From contig JAGGXI010000081.1 in NCBI GenBank assembly GCA_021163155.1, forward strand, positions 1-21,609: a DNA stretch of 21,609 bases, read 5' to 3'. Source of the stretch: Candidatus Aerophobota bacterium. GTDB lineage: Bacteria > Aerophobota > Aerophobia > Aerophobales > JAGGXI01. Below the pieces are notes generated by a model that did not search any database, was not told the DNA's origin, and was given only the letters and a program-made list of their open reading frames with translations. The position numbers were made by a program, and so were the translations under genes. This document shows positions 1 through 7,988 of the stretch, in pieces (the stretch's first letter is position 1; each line of letters opens with the position of its first letter).

Positions 1-214
1 CATATTGGTAAGCTTTGCTTGAAAACCTACTCAAACTAAATTTTTGCAAGGAGGTTGATAAAAATCTGATTAAGCAGAACGGTGTTTCATTAAAATTGGG
101 TAAAAGTTCATAGTTTAGCACTTTTTTCTTCCCTTTTATCCATTTTTTGGAAGGATATCGAATTACTATTTAGAATTTTCCTGAAACTGGAGAATTTTTT
201 CCTACAAAAGTTGA

Positions 215-242
215 TTGACAAAGCAAAATAGCTTGTTATTTT
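215..242 (+). promoter_or_regulatory. Probable sigma-A-type promoter of folE
   Basis: TTGACA at 215-220 is followed after 16 bases by TATTTT at 237-242. This would start transcription about 25 bases before the folE start codon, leaving a short leader with AGAGG as ribosome site. The -35 box is perfect and the -10 box imperfect; read by eye only. Upstream of it (1-214) I see no gene. Confidence 0.45.
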
Positions 243-272
243 AGGGGAAGTTTTAAAAAAAGAGGTAAATAT

Positions 273-836
273 ATGGATAAAAATAAAATTGAGAAAGCAG
301 TAGAGCTATTTTTGGAGGGGATAGGAGAAAATCCGAATAGGCCAGGGTTAAAGGATACTCCAAAAAGAGTAGCCAGAATGTGTGAAGACATCTTTGGAGG
401 AATAGGGAAAGAACCTAAGGAAGAGCTTATTATCTTAGGAGGAGAAAAACATGATGAGATAATCCTTCTTAGAGATATTCCTTTGTATTCTGTATGCGAA
501 CATCATCTTTTGCCCTTCTTAGGGAGAGCTCATGTTGCTTATATCCCCAAAGGAGGAAGAATAACTGGTATAAGTAAATTAGCCCGGGTAGTAGATATAA
601 TTAGCAGAAGACCTCAAATTCAGGAAAGGCTAACTACTCAAATAGCCGATGCGATAAACGATATTTTACAACCAAGAGGAGTGATGGTAATGATAGAAGC
701 GGAGCATCTTTGTATGTCCATCCGAGGAGTAAAAAAGCCGGGAATAAGGACAGTTACCTCAGTGGTAAGGGGGATATTTAGAGAGAATCCTGCTACTCGA
801 GCAGAGGCGATAAGTTTTATTAAAGGAACTAAATGA
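273..836 (+). CDS. folE: GTP cyclohydrolase I
   Basis: Converts GTP to 7,8-dihydroneopterin triphosphate, the first step of tetrahydrofolate/pterin synthesis, as a cytoplasmic toroidal multimer. The 187-residue product has the normal bacterial length. The zinc ligands are visible: Cys75 and a His in SVCEHHLLPF (residues 73-82), and Cys146 in HLCMSIRGV. The family signature around GRAHVAYIP, ISKLARVVD and SRRPQIQERLT is intact. The start ATG follows AGAGG at a normal distance and a TTGACA promoter lies just upstream. It is monocistronic as far as can be seen: about 200 non-coding bases separate it from the next gene. Identification is by direct motif recognition and is secure. Confidence 0.97.
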   Translation: MDKNKIEKAVELFLEGIGENPNRPGLKDTPKRVARMCEDIFGGIGKEPKEELIILGGEKHDEIILLRDIPLYSVCEHHLLPFLGRAHVAYIPKGGRITGISKLARVVDIISRRPQIQERLTTQIADAINDILQPRGVMVMIEAEHLCMSIRGVKKPGIRTVTSVVRGIFRENPATRAEAISFIKGTK

Positions 837-952
837 CTTTTGGAAAAGGGAGAAGAAAAGGCAGGATTAAAAGGAATGAAATAATAGTTGCAACCTTTAA
901 CGGAAATTAAAACGTTATAAATACACCTTTTACAGCATAGAGCCAACAGTAG

Positions 953-981
953 TTGACAAAAGACACGAAATATATTATTAA
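953..981 (+). promoter_or_regulatory. Possible promoter of the epimerase gene
   Basis: TTGACA at 953-958, a 17-base spacer, then TATTAA at 976-981, about 60 bases upstream of the epimerase start. The -35 is perfect and the -10 matches at four of six positions. Confidence 0.35.
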
Positions 982-1042
982 TTGAAGTGATAAAGGAATC
1001 GGATTTTTTTATCAAAGAAGGATAAATAAAGCCGGAGTAAAA

Positions 1043-1993
1043 GTGGTGAAAAAGAGTATGATAAGTTTTGTGAAAGGGCATATGGGTGGCAACGAAATAA
1101 TTCTACTAAGCGGAGATCAGATACCAAAGGGTAAAGAAATCAGCTGGTCCCTGTTGGCACTTTTGCCTCCTGGTATTAGAGGCCATCAGACTGGCTTATT
1201 TTATAGATTAAAATATAAGAATCGAGTAAAGGTAAAAATAGTTAGTGTATCGGGAAAGAATTTTATTAGTAGTTGCGGGGGGTTAACTCAAGTGTTTGGT
1301 AAGGCACTTCTGGAAACAAATTTTAACGAATTTTTAGGTTTGGAAATTCATAACCCTATTACAGAGGTTTTTCTTGAAACAGATGCTGGAGTAGTTCCCA
1401 TAAAAATAGAATATCAAAATGGCAATGTTACAAGAGTAACAACCAGTATGAAGCCATTTATCAAAGAATGTTACAGATTAGGCACTCGATCTACAGAGGT
1501 AGCAAATATAAATGCTATAAAAGTTGGGAGGGTGTTAGTTGTTAATAGTGAGCAGATTGTAACACAATATCCTGATACTAACTTCGAGAAGATAGATAAA
1601 CTTACACTCCAGACATTATGGAAAATACATAAGGACTTTTTAGAAAAGGAGTATCCGAATCGAACAAGTGGGGACTTTGCTGTATATGATTTAAATCCAA
1701 CTGGGAATGGCAATGGACGCGTTATTTTTCCACATTATATCCCGGAGGGTCACATTGAACCTGCTTGTGGAACAGGAACAATAGCTGTTGGCATTGCCAT
1801 GGTGGAAAATGGAGATATAAAAACGGACACGGGTGAAGCTGAAATCTCTTTCGAATCAGGGGGTAGTCCTTTCATGATAGGAGGTCCGGATTTGACAAAG
1901 GTGGAGTTGAAGATCAAAAATAAAAGGGTAATCGAAGGAAGTTTCAGCCATAGTGTAGTGGATATCCTTGCTACAGGAAAGATATGGATCTAA
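1043..1993 (+). CDS. DapF/proline-racemase-fold amino-acid epimerase
   Basis: A 316-residue protein with the two-cysteine, two-base architecture of the cofactor-independent amino-acid racemase superfamily (diaminopimelate epimerase, proline racemase, PrpF). Cys78 sits in FISSCGGLTQ and Cys242 in IEPACGTGTIAVG. The second motif is typical; the first (SCGG rather than the MCGNG of DapF or MCGHG of proline racemase) marks a divergent subfamily. The two halves look like the duplicated lobes of the fold. It likely inverts the alpha carbon of an amino acid or derivative; the substrate is unknown. GGAG at 1034-1037 favours the tandem GTG codons at 1043/1046 as start; ATG 1058 is an alternative. It stands 296 bases upstream of a polar amino-acid importer on the same strand, which suggests, without proving, that both handle the same substrate. 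Confidence 0.8.
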   Translation: MVKKSMISFVKGHMGGNEIILLSGDQIPKGKEISWSLLALLPPGIRGHQTGLFYRLKYKNRVKVKIVSVSGKNFISSCGGLTQVFGKALLETNFNEFLGLEIHNPITEVFLETDAGVVPIKIEYQNGNVTRVTTSMKPFIKECYRLGTRSTEVANINAIKVGRVLVVNSEQIVTQYPDTNFEKIDKLTLQTLWKIHKDFLEKEYPNRTSGDFAVYDLNPTGNGNGRVIFPHYIPEGHIEPACGTGTIAVGIAMVENGDIKTDTGEAEISFESGGSPFMIGGPDLTKVELKIKNKRVIEGSFSHSVVDILATGKIWI

Positions 1994-2085
1994 ATTCTTA
2001 CCATCATATTGGAATATTAAGAGATAAAATCACTCATTCTTCTTAAGATTTGAATAATATATAGCCTATCAAGCGATAATTATAG

Positions 2086-2091
2086 TATAAT
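2086..2091 (+). promoter_or_regulatory. Possible -10 box for the amino-acid importer operon
   Basis: A perfect TATAAT lies in the 296-base gap before the binding-protein gene, about 200 bases from its start. No convincing -35 box is seen at 16-18 bases, so this is weak. The rest of the gap (1994-2289) shows nothing else beyond a good ribosome site (GGGAGG) before 2290. Confidence 0.25.
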
Positions 2092-2289
2092 AAAAGGATT
2101 ATGTTCTATAAAAAGTATATAAAAAGTTACCAGACCTTGTTAGTGAAATAAAGCTTGTTTTCCCTATCTGAGGTAAATTAGGTTTTTTGATGATAAGGAA
2201 ATTAAAATATGGCTGGAGGGAGGTGAGAGAGTAGTTAGGCTGGCAATAAGAGAGTAAAATTATATTTTACCATTGGGAGGTAAAGATAA

Positions 2290-3192
2290 ATGAAATTAAG
2301 AATTTATAAGTTAATGGCAAGCTTGGTTTGTTTTATAACAATCTTGACTTCAGGTAACATCCTGGTTCAAGCTCAGGATATAACTGTTGGGAAAGGACTT
2401 CCAACTTTCAGTGTAGCTACGTCTTGGGGTTACCCACCCTTTGTATGGGTTGATGGAAAAGGCCGCAAAGTAGGATTTGATGCTGATGTACTACGAGCAA
2501 TAGCTGTTGTTGAAAAGTTTAACATCGGCGAAGTGTTAGATATGGACTTCGAGGGGTTAATCCCAGCTTTAGTTGCTGGAAAGTATGATATCTTTTTTGG
2601 CGGTATAACAATTACCAAAGAGAGAGCCAAAGTTATCGCCTATACAAATCCTTACTGGGAATCAAATCTTTCTGTGCTTGTCCGAAAAGATTCGGGGCTT
2701 AATATAGTTACCGCCTTATGTTTAGGTCATAAGGCTGGGGCTCATAGGGGAACAACTCAGCATGCGTTTATAAAAGGGCTTGTAGATGCTGGGGTGGATG
2801 TAGAGCCAGCAATTTATGATAGACCTATTATGGCACTTATGGATCTACTTAATGGGCGGATTGACTGTATGGTTAACGATGTTCCAACTACGGATGCATA
2901 CTATAAAGAACATCCAGACAAGCTCAAAAAAGTTGGGGTGGTCTATACAGGACAGCTTACGGGTATGGCTGTCCGAAAAGGAGACCCTAATGGTATTTTG
3001 CCATTAATCAATGATGGATTTAATAAGTTACACGAGATGGGAATTTGGGATCACTTAGTAAATGCTTATTTTACAGGTGACTCAAAGAAAATAACCGCTG
3101 CTCAGACAAAATATCGCCATTACTTATTTGAGGAGTTGGATCCGCTTACTTACGCAAAGAAACTTGAATCATTTATGACGAGCAAGGAGTAG
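2290..3192 (+). CDS. Polar amino-acid ABC transporter, substrate-binding protein
   Basis: A family 3 extracellular solute-binding protein (HisJ/GlnH type) of 300 residues. It has a Sec signal peptide: Lys/Arg start, hydrophobic core at about residues 8-26, and probable cleavage after Ala28 (VQA-QD). There is no lipobox cysteine, so it should be soluble in a periplasm, which fits a diderm host. The mature protein contains the family's characteristic blocks: GYPPFVWVDGKG with VGFDADVLRAIA, the ligand-binding stretch MDFEGLIPALVAGKYDI, FGGITITKERAKVIAYTNPY, and the second-lobe RIDCMVNDVPTTDAYY. GGGAGG precedes the ATG. It heads an operon with two permeases and an ATPase, so it delivers the substrate. 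Which amino acid it binds cannot be told by eye. Confidence 0.9.
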   Translation: MKLRIYKLMASLVCFITILTSGNILVQAQDITVGKGLPTFSVATSWGYPPFVWVDGKGRKVGFDADVLRAIAVVEKFNIGEVLDMDFEGLIPALVAGKYDIFFGGITITKERAKVIAYTNPYWESNLSVLVRKDSGLNIVTALCLGHKAGAHRGTTQHAFIKGLVDAGVDVEPAIYDRPIMALMDLLNGRIDCMVNDVPTTDAYYKEHPDKLKKVGVVYTGQLTGMAVRKGDPNGILPLINDGFNKLHEMGIWDHLVNAYFTGDSKKITAAQTKYRHYLFEELDPLTYAKKLESFMTSKE

Positions 3193-3198
3193 TATAAA

Positions 3199-3241
3199 TT
3201 CGAGGCAGAGGAGATAAGAAAATTGTATCCTCTGCCTCGAA
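3199..3241 (+). other. Strong stem-loop between binding-protein and permease genes
   Basis: A perfect 14-base inverted repeat (TTCGAGGCAGAGGA at 3199-3212, complement at 3228-3241) encloses a 15-base loop directly after the binding-protein stop. There is no U-tract, so it reads as an mRNA-stabilising or partial-attenuation hairpin rather than a full terminator. Such hairpins commonly raise binding-protein expression over membrane subunits. Confidence 0.8.
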
Positions 3242-3254
3242 GTAGAAATATATA

Positions 3255-3923
3255 ATGGATAAACTAATCATAATAGTAAATGGTATACCTCTATTGTTAG
3301 AGGGATTAATTGTGACGTTAGAGCTGGGTGCAGCTTTTATTGCTTTAGGATTAGCTCTTGGGCTTGCCATTGCATTTGCTCAAGTTTACGGTAATCGGTT
3401 TATAACTATATTTTGTGCAGGCTTTGTTCAGGTTTTTCTTGGAATCCCAGCTATGGTTCTTCTTTTTCTGTTTTATTTTGGTTTGGGTGAGTTTGGTTTT
3501 AATATATCAGCGTTTGCAGCCTCTGTGATAGCTATGGGGTTGCGCTCTGCTGCATATCAATCTCAGGTATTTCGTGGGGCCATTCAGTCGATTAGAAGTG
3601 GACAGATAACAGCTGTAAAGGCCTTAGGGATGAATTTATTTCAAAGGATTCGCTATGTTGTCCTCCCGCAAGCTCTACGGTACAGTTTTGCCCCCTGGTC
3701 AAACGAGTATGCTGCACAGATAAAAGACACATCGCTTTGTTATGCAATCGGAGTAACAGAGATAATGAGAGAGGGAAGATATATTGTAGTCCAGACATTT
3801 GGAAATGCTATGCTGATTTATATTATTATTGCGTTTATTTATCTTGGTATAACTTATTTTGGTATTTGGCTGCTTCGCTACTGGGAAATTAAATTGCGTG
3901 TTCCGGGTTTTGGAATTAACTGA
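3255..3923 (+). CDS. Polar amino-acid ABC transporter permease 1
   Basis: A HisM/GlnP-type inner-membrane permease of 222 residues, typical for the His/Glu/Gln/Arg family. Several hydrophobic segments are evident (about residues 5-45, 50-80, 85-100 and 180-210). The cytoplasmic EAA loop that docks with the ATPase is at about residues 115-145 (AVKALGMNLFQRIRYVVLPQALR). The ATG at 3255 lies only 13 bases after the stem-loop and no good Shine-Dalgarno sequence is visible, so translation may be weak. It forms a heterodimer with the second permease gene downstream. Confidence 0.9.
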   Translation: MDKLIIIVNGIPLLLEGLIVTLELGAAFIALGLALGLAIAFAQVYGNRFITIFCAGFVQVFLGIPAMVLLFLFYFGLGEFGFNISAFAASVIAMGLRSAAYQSQVFRGAIQSIRSGQITAVKALGMNLFQRIRYVVLPQALRYSFAPWSNEYAAQIKDTSLCYAIGVTEIMREGRYIVVQTFGNAMLIYIIIAFIYLGITYFGIWLLRYWEIKLRVPGFGIN

Positions 3924-4038
3924 GTAAAAAACAAAAAATGAGATCGCCTTTTCTGGAAAATAGAGTCTGTATAGTTAACGCATTAAGAACCCTAAACATT
4001 TATGGAGAAGATTTTAAACTTTATATAGAGAGTAAATT

Positions 4039-4710
4039 ATGAATCTTGTTTTTAGTTTGGATTGGTTGCCAATTTTAGGAAGGGGGATGTTGGTCACTTT
4101 AGAGTTGACAACTATTGCGATTTCAATTGGCTTCGTAATCGGCATTTTGTTAGCTATAGGGGAAGTATATGGCAACCGTCCAATCAGAGTGCTGTCCATT
4201 GCTTACACCACATTATTTCGTGGGACTCCGCTATTAGTCCAGATTTTTATATTCTACTTTGGTTTTCCTTCTATTGGTATTATGATCTCAAGCTTCCTAG
4301 CGGGGGTCCTTGCTCTAAGCTTAAATAGTGCAGCTTATCAGGCAGAGTATTTTCGTGGTTCAATTCAGGCAGTCAAAAAGGATGAAGTAATAGCAGCACG
4401 AGCTTTAGGAATGAGTAAATTACAGGGTATTCTCTATGTTGTTATTCCTCAGACGTTAAGAATGGTTATTCCCTCGTGGTCAAATCAGTTAATTAGTTTA
4501 CTTAAGTTCAGTTCTCTTGTCTATATGATTCGAGTGGAAGAACTAATGTATCGTGGGAAGATTATTGCAAGTCTCACTTTCCGAAGCTTTGAGGTTTTTA
4601 TAATTGTCGCTATGATGTACTTAGGAGTTGTAATTTTTTTTTCCAATATTCTAAGAATGGTTGAAAAGAAAGTCAGAATTCCTGGGTTAGGGTATAAGTC
4701 AGCTCAGTAA
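4039..4710 (+). CDS. Polar amino-acid ABC transporter permease 2
   Basis: The second HisQ/HisM-type permease, 223 residues, paralogous to the preceding gene. It shares the N-terminal layout (ILGRGMLVTLELTTIAI), the FRGTPLLVQIFIFYFG segment typical of the family, and an EAA loop near residues 123-150 (AARALGMSKLQGILYVVIPQ). It is separated from permease 1 by 115 bases, an unusually loose spacing, as are all gaps in this operon. With permease 1 it forms the translocation pore. Confidence 0.9.
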   Translation: MNLVFSLDWLPILGRGMLVTLELTTIAISIGFVIGILLAIGEVYGNRPIRVLSIAYTTLFRGTPLLVQIFIFYFGFPSIGIMISSFLAGVLALSLNSAAYQAEYFRGSIQAVKKDEVIAARALGMSKLQGILYVVIPQTLRMVIPSWSNQLISLLKFSSLVYMIRVEELMYRGKIIASLTFRSFEVFIIVAMMYLGVVIFFSNILRMVEKKVRIPGLGYKSAQ

Positions 4711-4726
4711 GTTGCACTAAAGCTGG

Positions 4727-4752
4727 AGTAAAAAAAATCGGCCGTTTTTACT
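4727..4752 (+). other. Small AT-rich stem-loop between permease 2 and ATPase genes
   Basis: AGTAAAAA (4727-4734) pairs with TTTTTACT (4745-4752) around a loop rich in G and C. It is weak and lies inside the operon, so it is more likely a processing or attenuation site than a terminator. Confidence 0.35.
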
Positions 4753-4811
4753 TTATGGCTTTCTTAGAATTTTTCAGGGAAAGATGAATTACATCACGAG
4801 AGGTAAGTTTA

Positions 4812-5582
4812 ATGACTATAAAGGATATAATATTAAAAGTTGAGGATATACATAAAACCTATAATGGCCTAAAAGTGCTAAGAGGTATCTCTTTCGAGTT
4901 AAAGAGAAGAGAAACAAAAGTAATTATTGGTCCCTCAGGAACAGGGAAAAGTACTCTACTGAGGTGCATCAACCAACTGACTCTTCCGGATAGGGGGCGA
5001 GTCTGGCTTGATAGAATAGAGGTAACCGATGCCAAAACAAACATTAATAAAGTTCGTTCCTCAATTGGGTTTGTTTTCCAGAATTTTAACCTTATTACGC
5101 ACCTAACAGCTTTAGATAATGTCCGTCTTGGCTTAATGAAGGTTAAAGGAATGAAAAAGCAAAAGGCAACAGAAGTAGCAATGGAAGAATTGGGCAGGGT
5201 TGGATTGGCAGATAAGGCAGAAAATTACCCTGCAGAGCTTTCCGGAGGTCAGCAACAGCGAGTCTCGATTGCCCGTGCTCTGGCAATGAATCCGAAATTA
5301 ATATTATTCGATGAGCCGACTTCAGCTCTTGATCCAGAATTAATCGGTGAAGTCTTAGAGGTAATGATTGAGTTAGCAAAAAGCGGAATGACAATGCTCA
5401 TTGTTACACATGAGATAGGCTTTGCTCGAGCAGTAGCTGATGAGATTATCTTTATGGAGCATGGAGTAATTGTAGAGCAAGGTCCCCCTAATCAGCTCTT
5501 TACAGCCCCAAAACATAAACGCACAAAGGAATTCCTGCATAAGATAACACAGCTTTACGGAGAGGAAGAAGCCAAAAATTGA
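4812..5582 (+). CDS. Polar amino-acid ABC transporter ATPase
   Basis: A 256-residue ATPase of the GlnQ/HisP family that powers the importer from the cytoplasmic face. All motifs are intact: Walker [10 protein letters not shown] (about residues 39-47), Q-loop in FVFQNFNL, signature LSGGQQQR, Walker [13 protein letters not shown] and the switch histidine in VTHE. The ATG follows GAGAGG. It is last in the operon; a possible terminator lies 55 bases beyond its stop. The GlnQ-class call is secure; substrate specificity comes from the binding protein and remains unknown. Confidence 0.95.
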   Translation: MTIKDIILKVEDIHKTYNGLKVLRGISFELKRRETKVIIGPSGTGKSTLLRCINQLTLPDRGRVWLDRIEVTDAKTNINKVRSSIGFVFQNFNLITHLTALDNVRLGLMKVKGMKKQKATEVAMEELGRVGLADKAENYPAELSGGQQQRVSIARALAMNPKLILFDEPTSALDPELIGEVLEVMIELAKSGMTMLIVTHEIGFARAVADEIIFMEHGVIVEQGPPNQLFTAPKHKRTKEFLHKITQLYGEEEAKN

Positions 5583-5638
5583 TTAGTTTTTTGTATTTGC
5601 AGTGGGAACATACTATCTATTTACTTAAGACTTCGGTA

Positions 5639-5669
5639 GCAAAAAGCTCTCGTCGGCTCTTTTTTGCAG
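5639..5669. terminator. Possible bidirectional terminator between convergent genes
   Basis: GCAAAAAG near 5639-5647 can pair imperfectly with CTTTTTTGC near 5661-5669 around CTCTCGTCGG. It gives T-rich tails in both directions between the ABC operon and the convergent ferredoxin gene. The stem is short and interrupted, so this is tentative. Confidence 0.35.
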
Positions 5670-5694
5670 AATTTCAATCTTAAAGTTGTTGAGT

Positions 5695-5949
5695 TTAAAT
5701 AATACTTAAGGCTTGAGAAACGCAGTATTTCATACAAAGAGGTTTATCTTCATCTTTACAAAAATCACAAGTTGAATTTATAGATATTTTAATATCGCCG
5801 GTTCTATCATTGCGAATTACACTTATACTTGATATTTCTGGATTAAAAGTTTTGCTAAAATGATAAGAACAGGCAATTTCACAAGACCTGCACCCAGTAC
5901 ATTTATTAAGATTTATATAAATTCGATTCTTTTCTCTATTAATACTCAA
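5695..5949 (-). CDS. 4Fe-4S dicluster ferredoxin linked to AOR
   Basis: A small electron carrier of 84 residues with two cysteine sets: Cys17, 20, 23 and 27 (CTGCRSCEIAC), then Cys61, 64, 72 and 76 (CDFC...CMKYC). This is the HycB/DmsB-like arrangement of two 4Fe-4S clusters, far shorter than multi-cluster subunits. It begins with TTG preceded by AAAGGA, 20 bases after the AOR stop on the same strand. The likely role is to take electrons from the upstream oxidoreductase and pass them to cellular ferredoxin or another acceptor. Partnership is inferred from gene order. Confidence 0.85.
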   Translation of the reverse strand: MSINREKNRIYINLNKCTGCRSCEIACSYHFSKTFNPEISSISVIRNDRTGDIKISINSTCDFCKDEDKPLCMKYCVSQALSII

Positions 5950-5969
5950 TTTACTATTCCTTTAATAAA

Positions 5970-7928
5970 TCAAATTAATTTATCACTAATCAAATTTTTG
6001 TTAGTTTTTTCAATCAGTTTTCCTGCTTTTTTAAGAATGTTTGCAATTTCGACTAATCCTAATTCTTCTAAACATTCTTTAGTTTGCCAGCCTGTCTTTT
6101 TGTCCCATTTATGAAGATTATAATATTCGTCAAGCATTTTACTCCATCTTTCTTTTTCTAATAGTTCGCCTTTAAATGGCCCCGAATTTATAGCTTCCTT
6201 CATAAGTCTTTTAGGAGGAAAATCATCTTTGCGTTTAAAACCCTTATGTAAAGTATTGAATGCTTTTTCTATATTACAGACTTGCTCACCAATTTGCATT
6301 AATTGATTTCCGGTTATTTTCTTGCCTGTTGCTTTAGAAAAGAGTTTTGCATAATCTTCAGGACCAAGCAGGTTTATATCCATCCAAAGGCTAGTAAAAT
6401 AACACATTCCCAACATATCAACAATAGCTTTAAATTTCTCAAACCAAAAAACAACCTTTGCTTTTCCTTCGTAACTGCGTTGGTCTCCAGCAGCAGGAGT
6501 GTCAAATCTTGCCTTTCCCACCTCTTTTGATATTTGTTGTATCCCAGTCATTGTAGCTCCATCCAGGTGTCCGCCACCCCTTGGTGCTACAACAACTCCT
6601 AAAGCCCACCCTTTGGCAGCACGAATCCCTTCAGCTAAATCTTGTCCTTTAATATGAATAGCATATTTTTCAGAAGACCTTTCTATAATCTCCGAAGCCC
6701 TCTTTACGCCTTCGGCCAAAATATTTCCGAAGCCGCTTCTATAAGCCATCTTTTTTATTAGTTTTATTACTGTATTATAATCCCCCCATATTAATTTTAG
6801 TCCATCCGTATCTTTTTCCGTTATAATTCCTCGTTGAAATAACTCAAAGACCCAGGCAATTGGTCCTGAACTATTATCTAAATCTAAGCCAAGCTGGTTA
6901 CAAGTTGCTTGTATTTTAAGCAAAGCTACAGGATTATCAATATCTAATTTTGCCATATAATCCCAGCCTAAATTCTCTTCAAAACCCTCACATTCTAAGT
7001 TTTTATTTGGTCCATCATTGACCTTATAAAAAGAACTGCAGGATATAGGGCAGTTAAAACCGGAGAAGTTTCTTATTTTATACTTCTCAAAAATGCTTGG
7101 CATGGTTCTCTGGAGTTTTTCTACCTCCCAGTGACTATCCTGGAAATTCCTAACTGGTAAGGTACAAGTATCTTGAGTTCTAACTATGCCGCTATAACAT
7201 CCTTTTGTTCGGACCCTACGAATAGTTTCACATTTATTGAGGGTATCCCAAGCTTTATCCACTTCTTTAATAAACTCCTCAGGATGGGCAACTCTAACAG
7301 CTTTTGTACCTCGTATAGCAATTGCTTTTAAATTTTTAGAGCCCATTATAGCTCCAAAACCACACCTTCCCCCGGCGCGAGCCCCATTAACTATTATGCA
7401 GGCTGCCTTAACTAAATTTTCACCAGCAGGACCTATAGATAATACTTTTACTCTTTCGTTTATCTCTCGTTGTAAAAAGTTTTCGGTTTCCCAGGTTGTT
7501 TTTCCCCAAATAGCTGAAGCATCTCTTATCTCTGCTGTTCCGTCGGTTATCCAAATGTAAACTGGTTTTGCAGCCTTACCTTGAATAACAACAAAATCAA
7601 ATCCTGCATATTTAAGCTCAGGAGCAAAATGTCCACCAGCATTTGATGATCCTACCCCTCCTGTTAATAAATTTTTTGAGTCGATACTTAAACGGCAAGT
7701 AGCTGGAGCTAAAGTTCCGGTAAGGGGGCCTGTACCAAAAATTATTCTATTTTCTGGGTTTAATGGAGAAATATCGGCTGATACTTCATTAAGCAGAATC
7801 CATTGACCTACCCCTCTTCCACCTATGAATCTATCAGTATACCTTTCGGTTGGTTCAATACTTTGCTTACCATTAGTTAAATTAATTCTTAAAATCCTTC
7901 CTGCCCATCCAAAAATTTCCTTCTTCAA
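5970..7928 (-). CDS. Aldehyde:ferredoxin oxidoreductase family protein (first copy)
   Basis: A tungsten/molybdenum bis-pterin oxidoreductase of the AOR family, 652 residues, slightly long. The N-terminal AOR domain is clear: GWAGRILRINLTNG, FIGGRGVGQWIL, FGTGPLTGT, SSNAGGHFAPELKYAGFD, and the pterin-contacting GFGAIMGSKNLKAIAI at about 190-205. The C-terminal domains include HLDG near His454. Of the four cysteines that hold the 4Fe-4S cluster in characterised AORs, Cys293 and Cys297 (CPISC) and Cys509 (MLGMCY) are present, but the first position is Gly290. It may bind an altered cluster or be a distinct subfamily such as YdhV-like. The start is TTG with GAGGA upstream. It sits between an M20 hydrolase gene (60 bases) and a small ferredoxin gene (20 bases). 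The substrate is unknown. Confidence 0.9.
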   Translation of the reverse strand: MKKEIFGWAGRILRINLTNGKQSIEPTERYTDRFIGGRGVGQWILLNEVSADISPLNPENRIIFGTGPLTGTLAPATCRLSIDSKNLLTGGVGSSNAGGHFAPELKYAGFDFVVIQGKAAKPVYIWITDGTAEIRDASAIWGKTTWETENFLQREINERVKVLSIGPAGENLVKAACIIVNGARAGGRCGFGAIMGSKNLKAIAIRGTKAVRVAHPEEFIKEVDKAWDTLNKCETIRRVRTKGCYSGIVRTQDTCTLPVRNFQDSHWEVEKLQRTMPSIFEKYKIRNFSGFNCPISCSSFYKVNDGPNKNLECEGFEENLGWDYMAKLDIDNPVALLKIQATCNQLGLDLDNSSGPIAWVFELFQRGIITEKDTDGLKLIWGDYNTVIKLIKKMAYRSGFGNILAEGVKRASEIIERSSEKYAIHIKGQDLAEGIRAAKGWALGVVVAPRGGGHLDGATMTGIQQISKEVGKARFDTPAAGDQRSYEGKAKVVFWFEKFKAIVDMLGMCYFTSLWMDINLLGPEDYAKLFSKATGKKITGNQLMQIGEQVCNIEKAFNTLHKGFKRKDDFPPKRLMKEAINSGPFKGELLEKERWSKMLDEYYNLHKWDKKTGWQTKECLEELGLVEIANILKKAGKLIEKTNKNLISDKLI

Positions 7929-7988
7929 GTTATCCTCTTTCCCTTTTTTATTTTATCTCTTTATTTCCTATAATTTTTTTATTTTTGA

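Noticed and set aside
638-1081. Minus-strand open frame overlapping folE and the epimerase start
   Set aside because: Antisense to folE with no motif and low-complexity composition.
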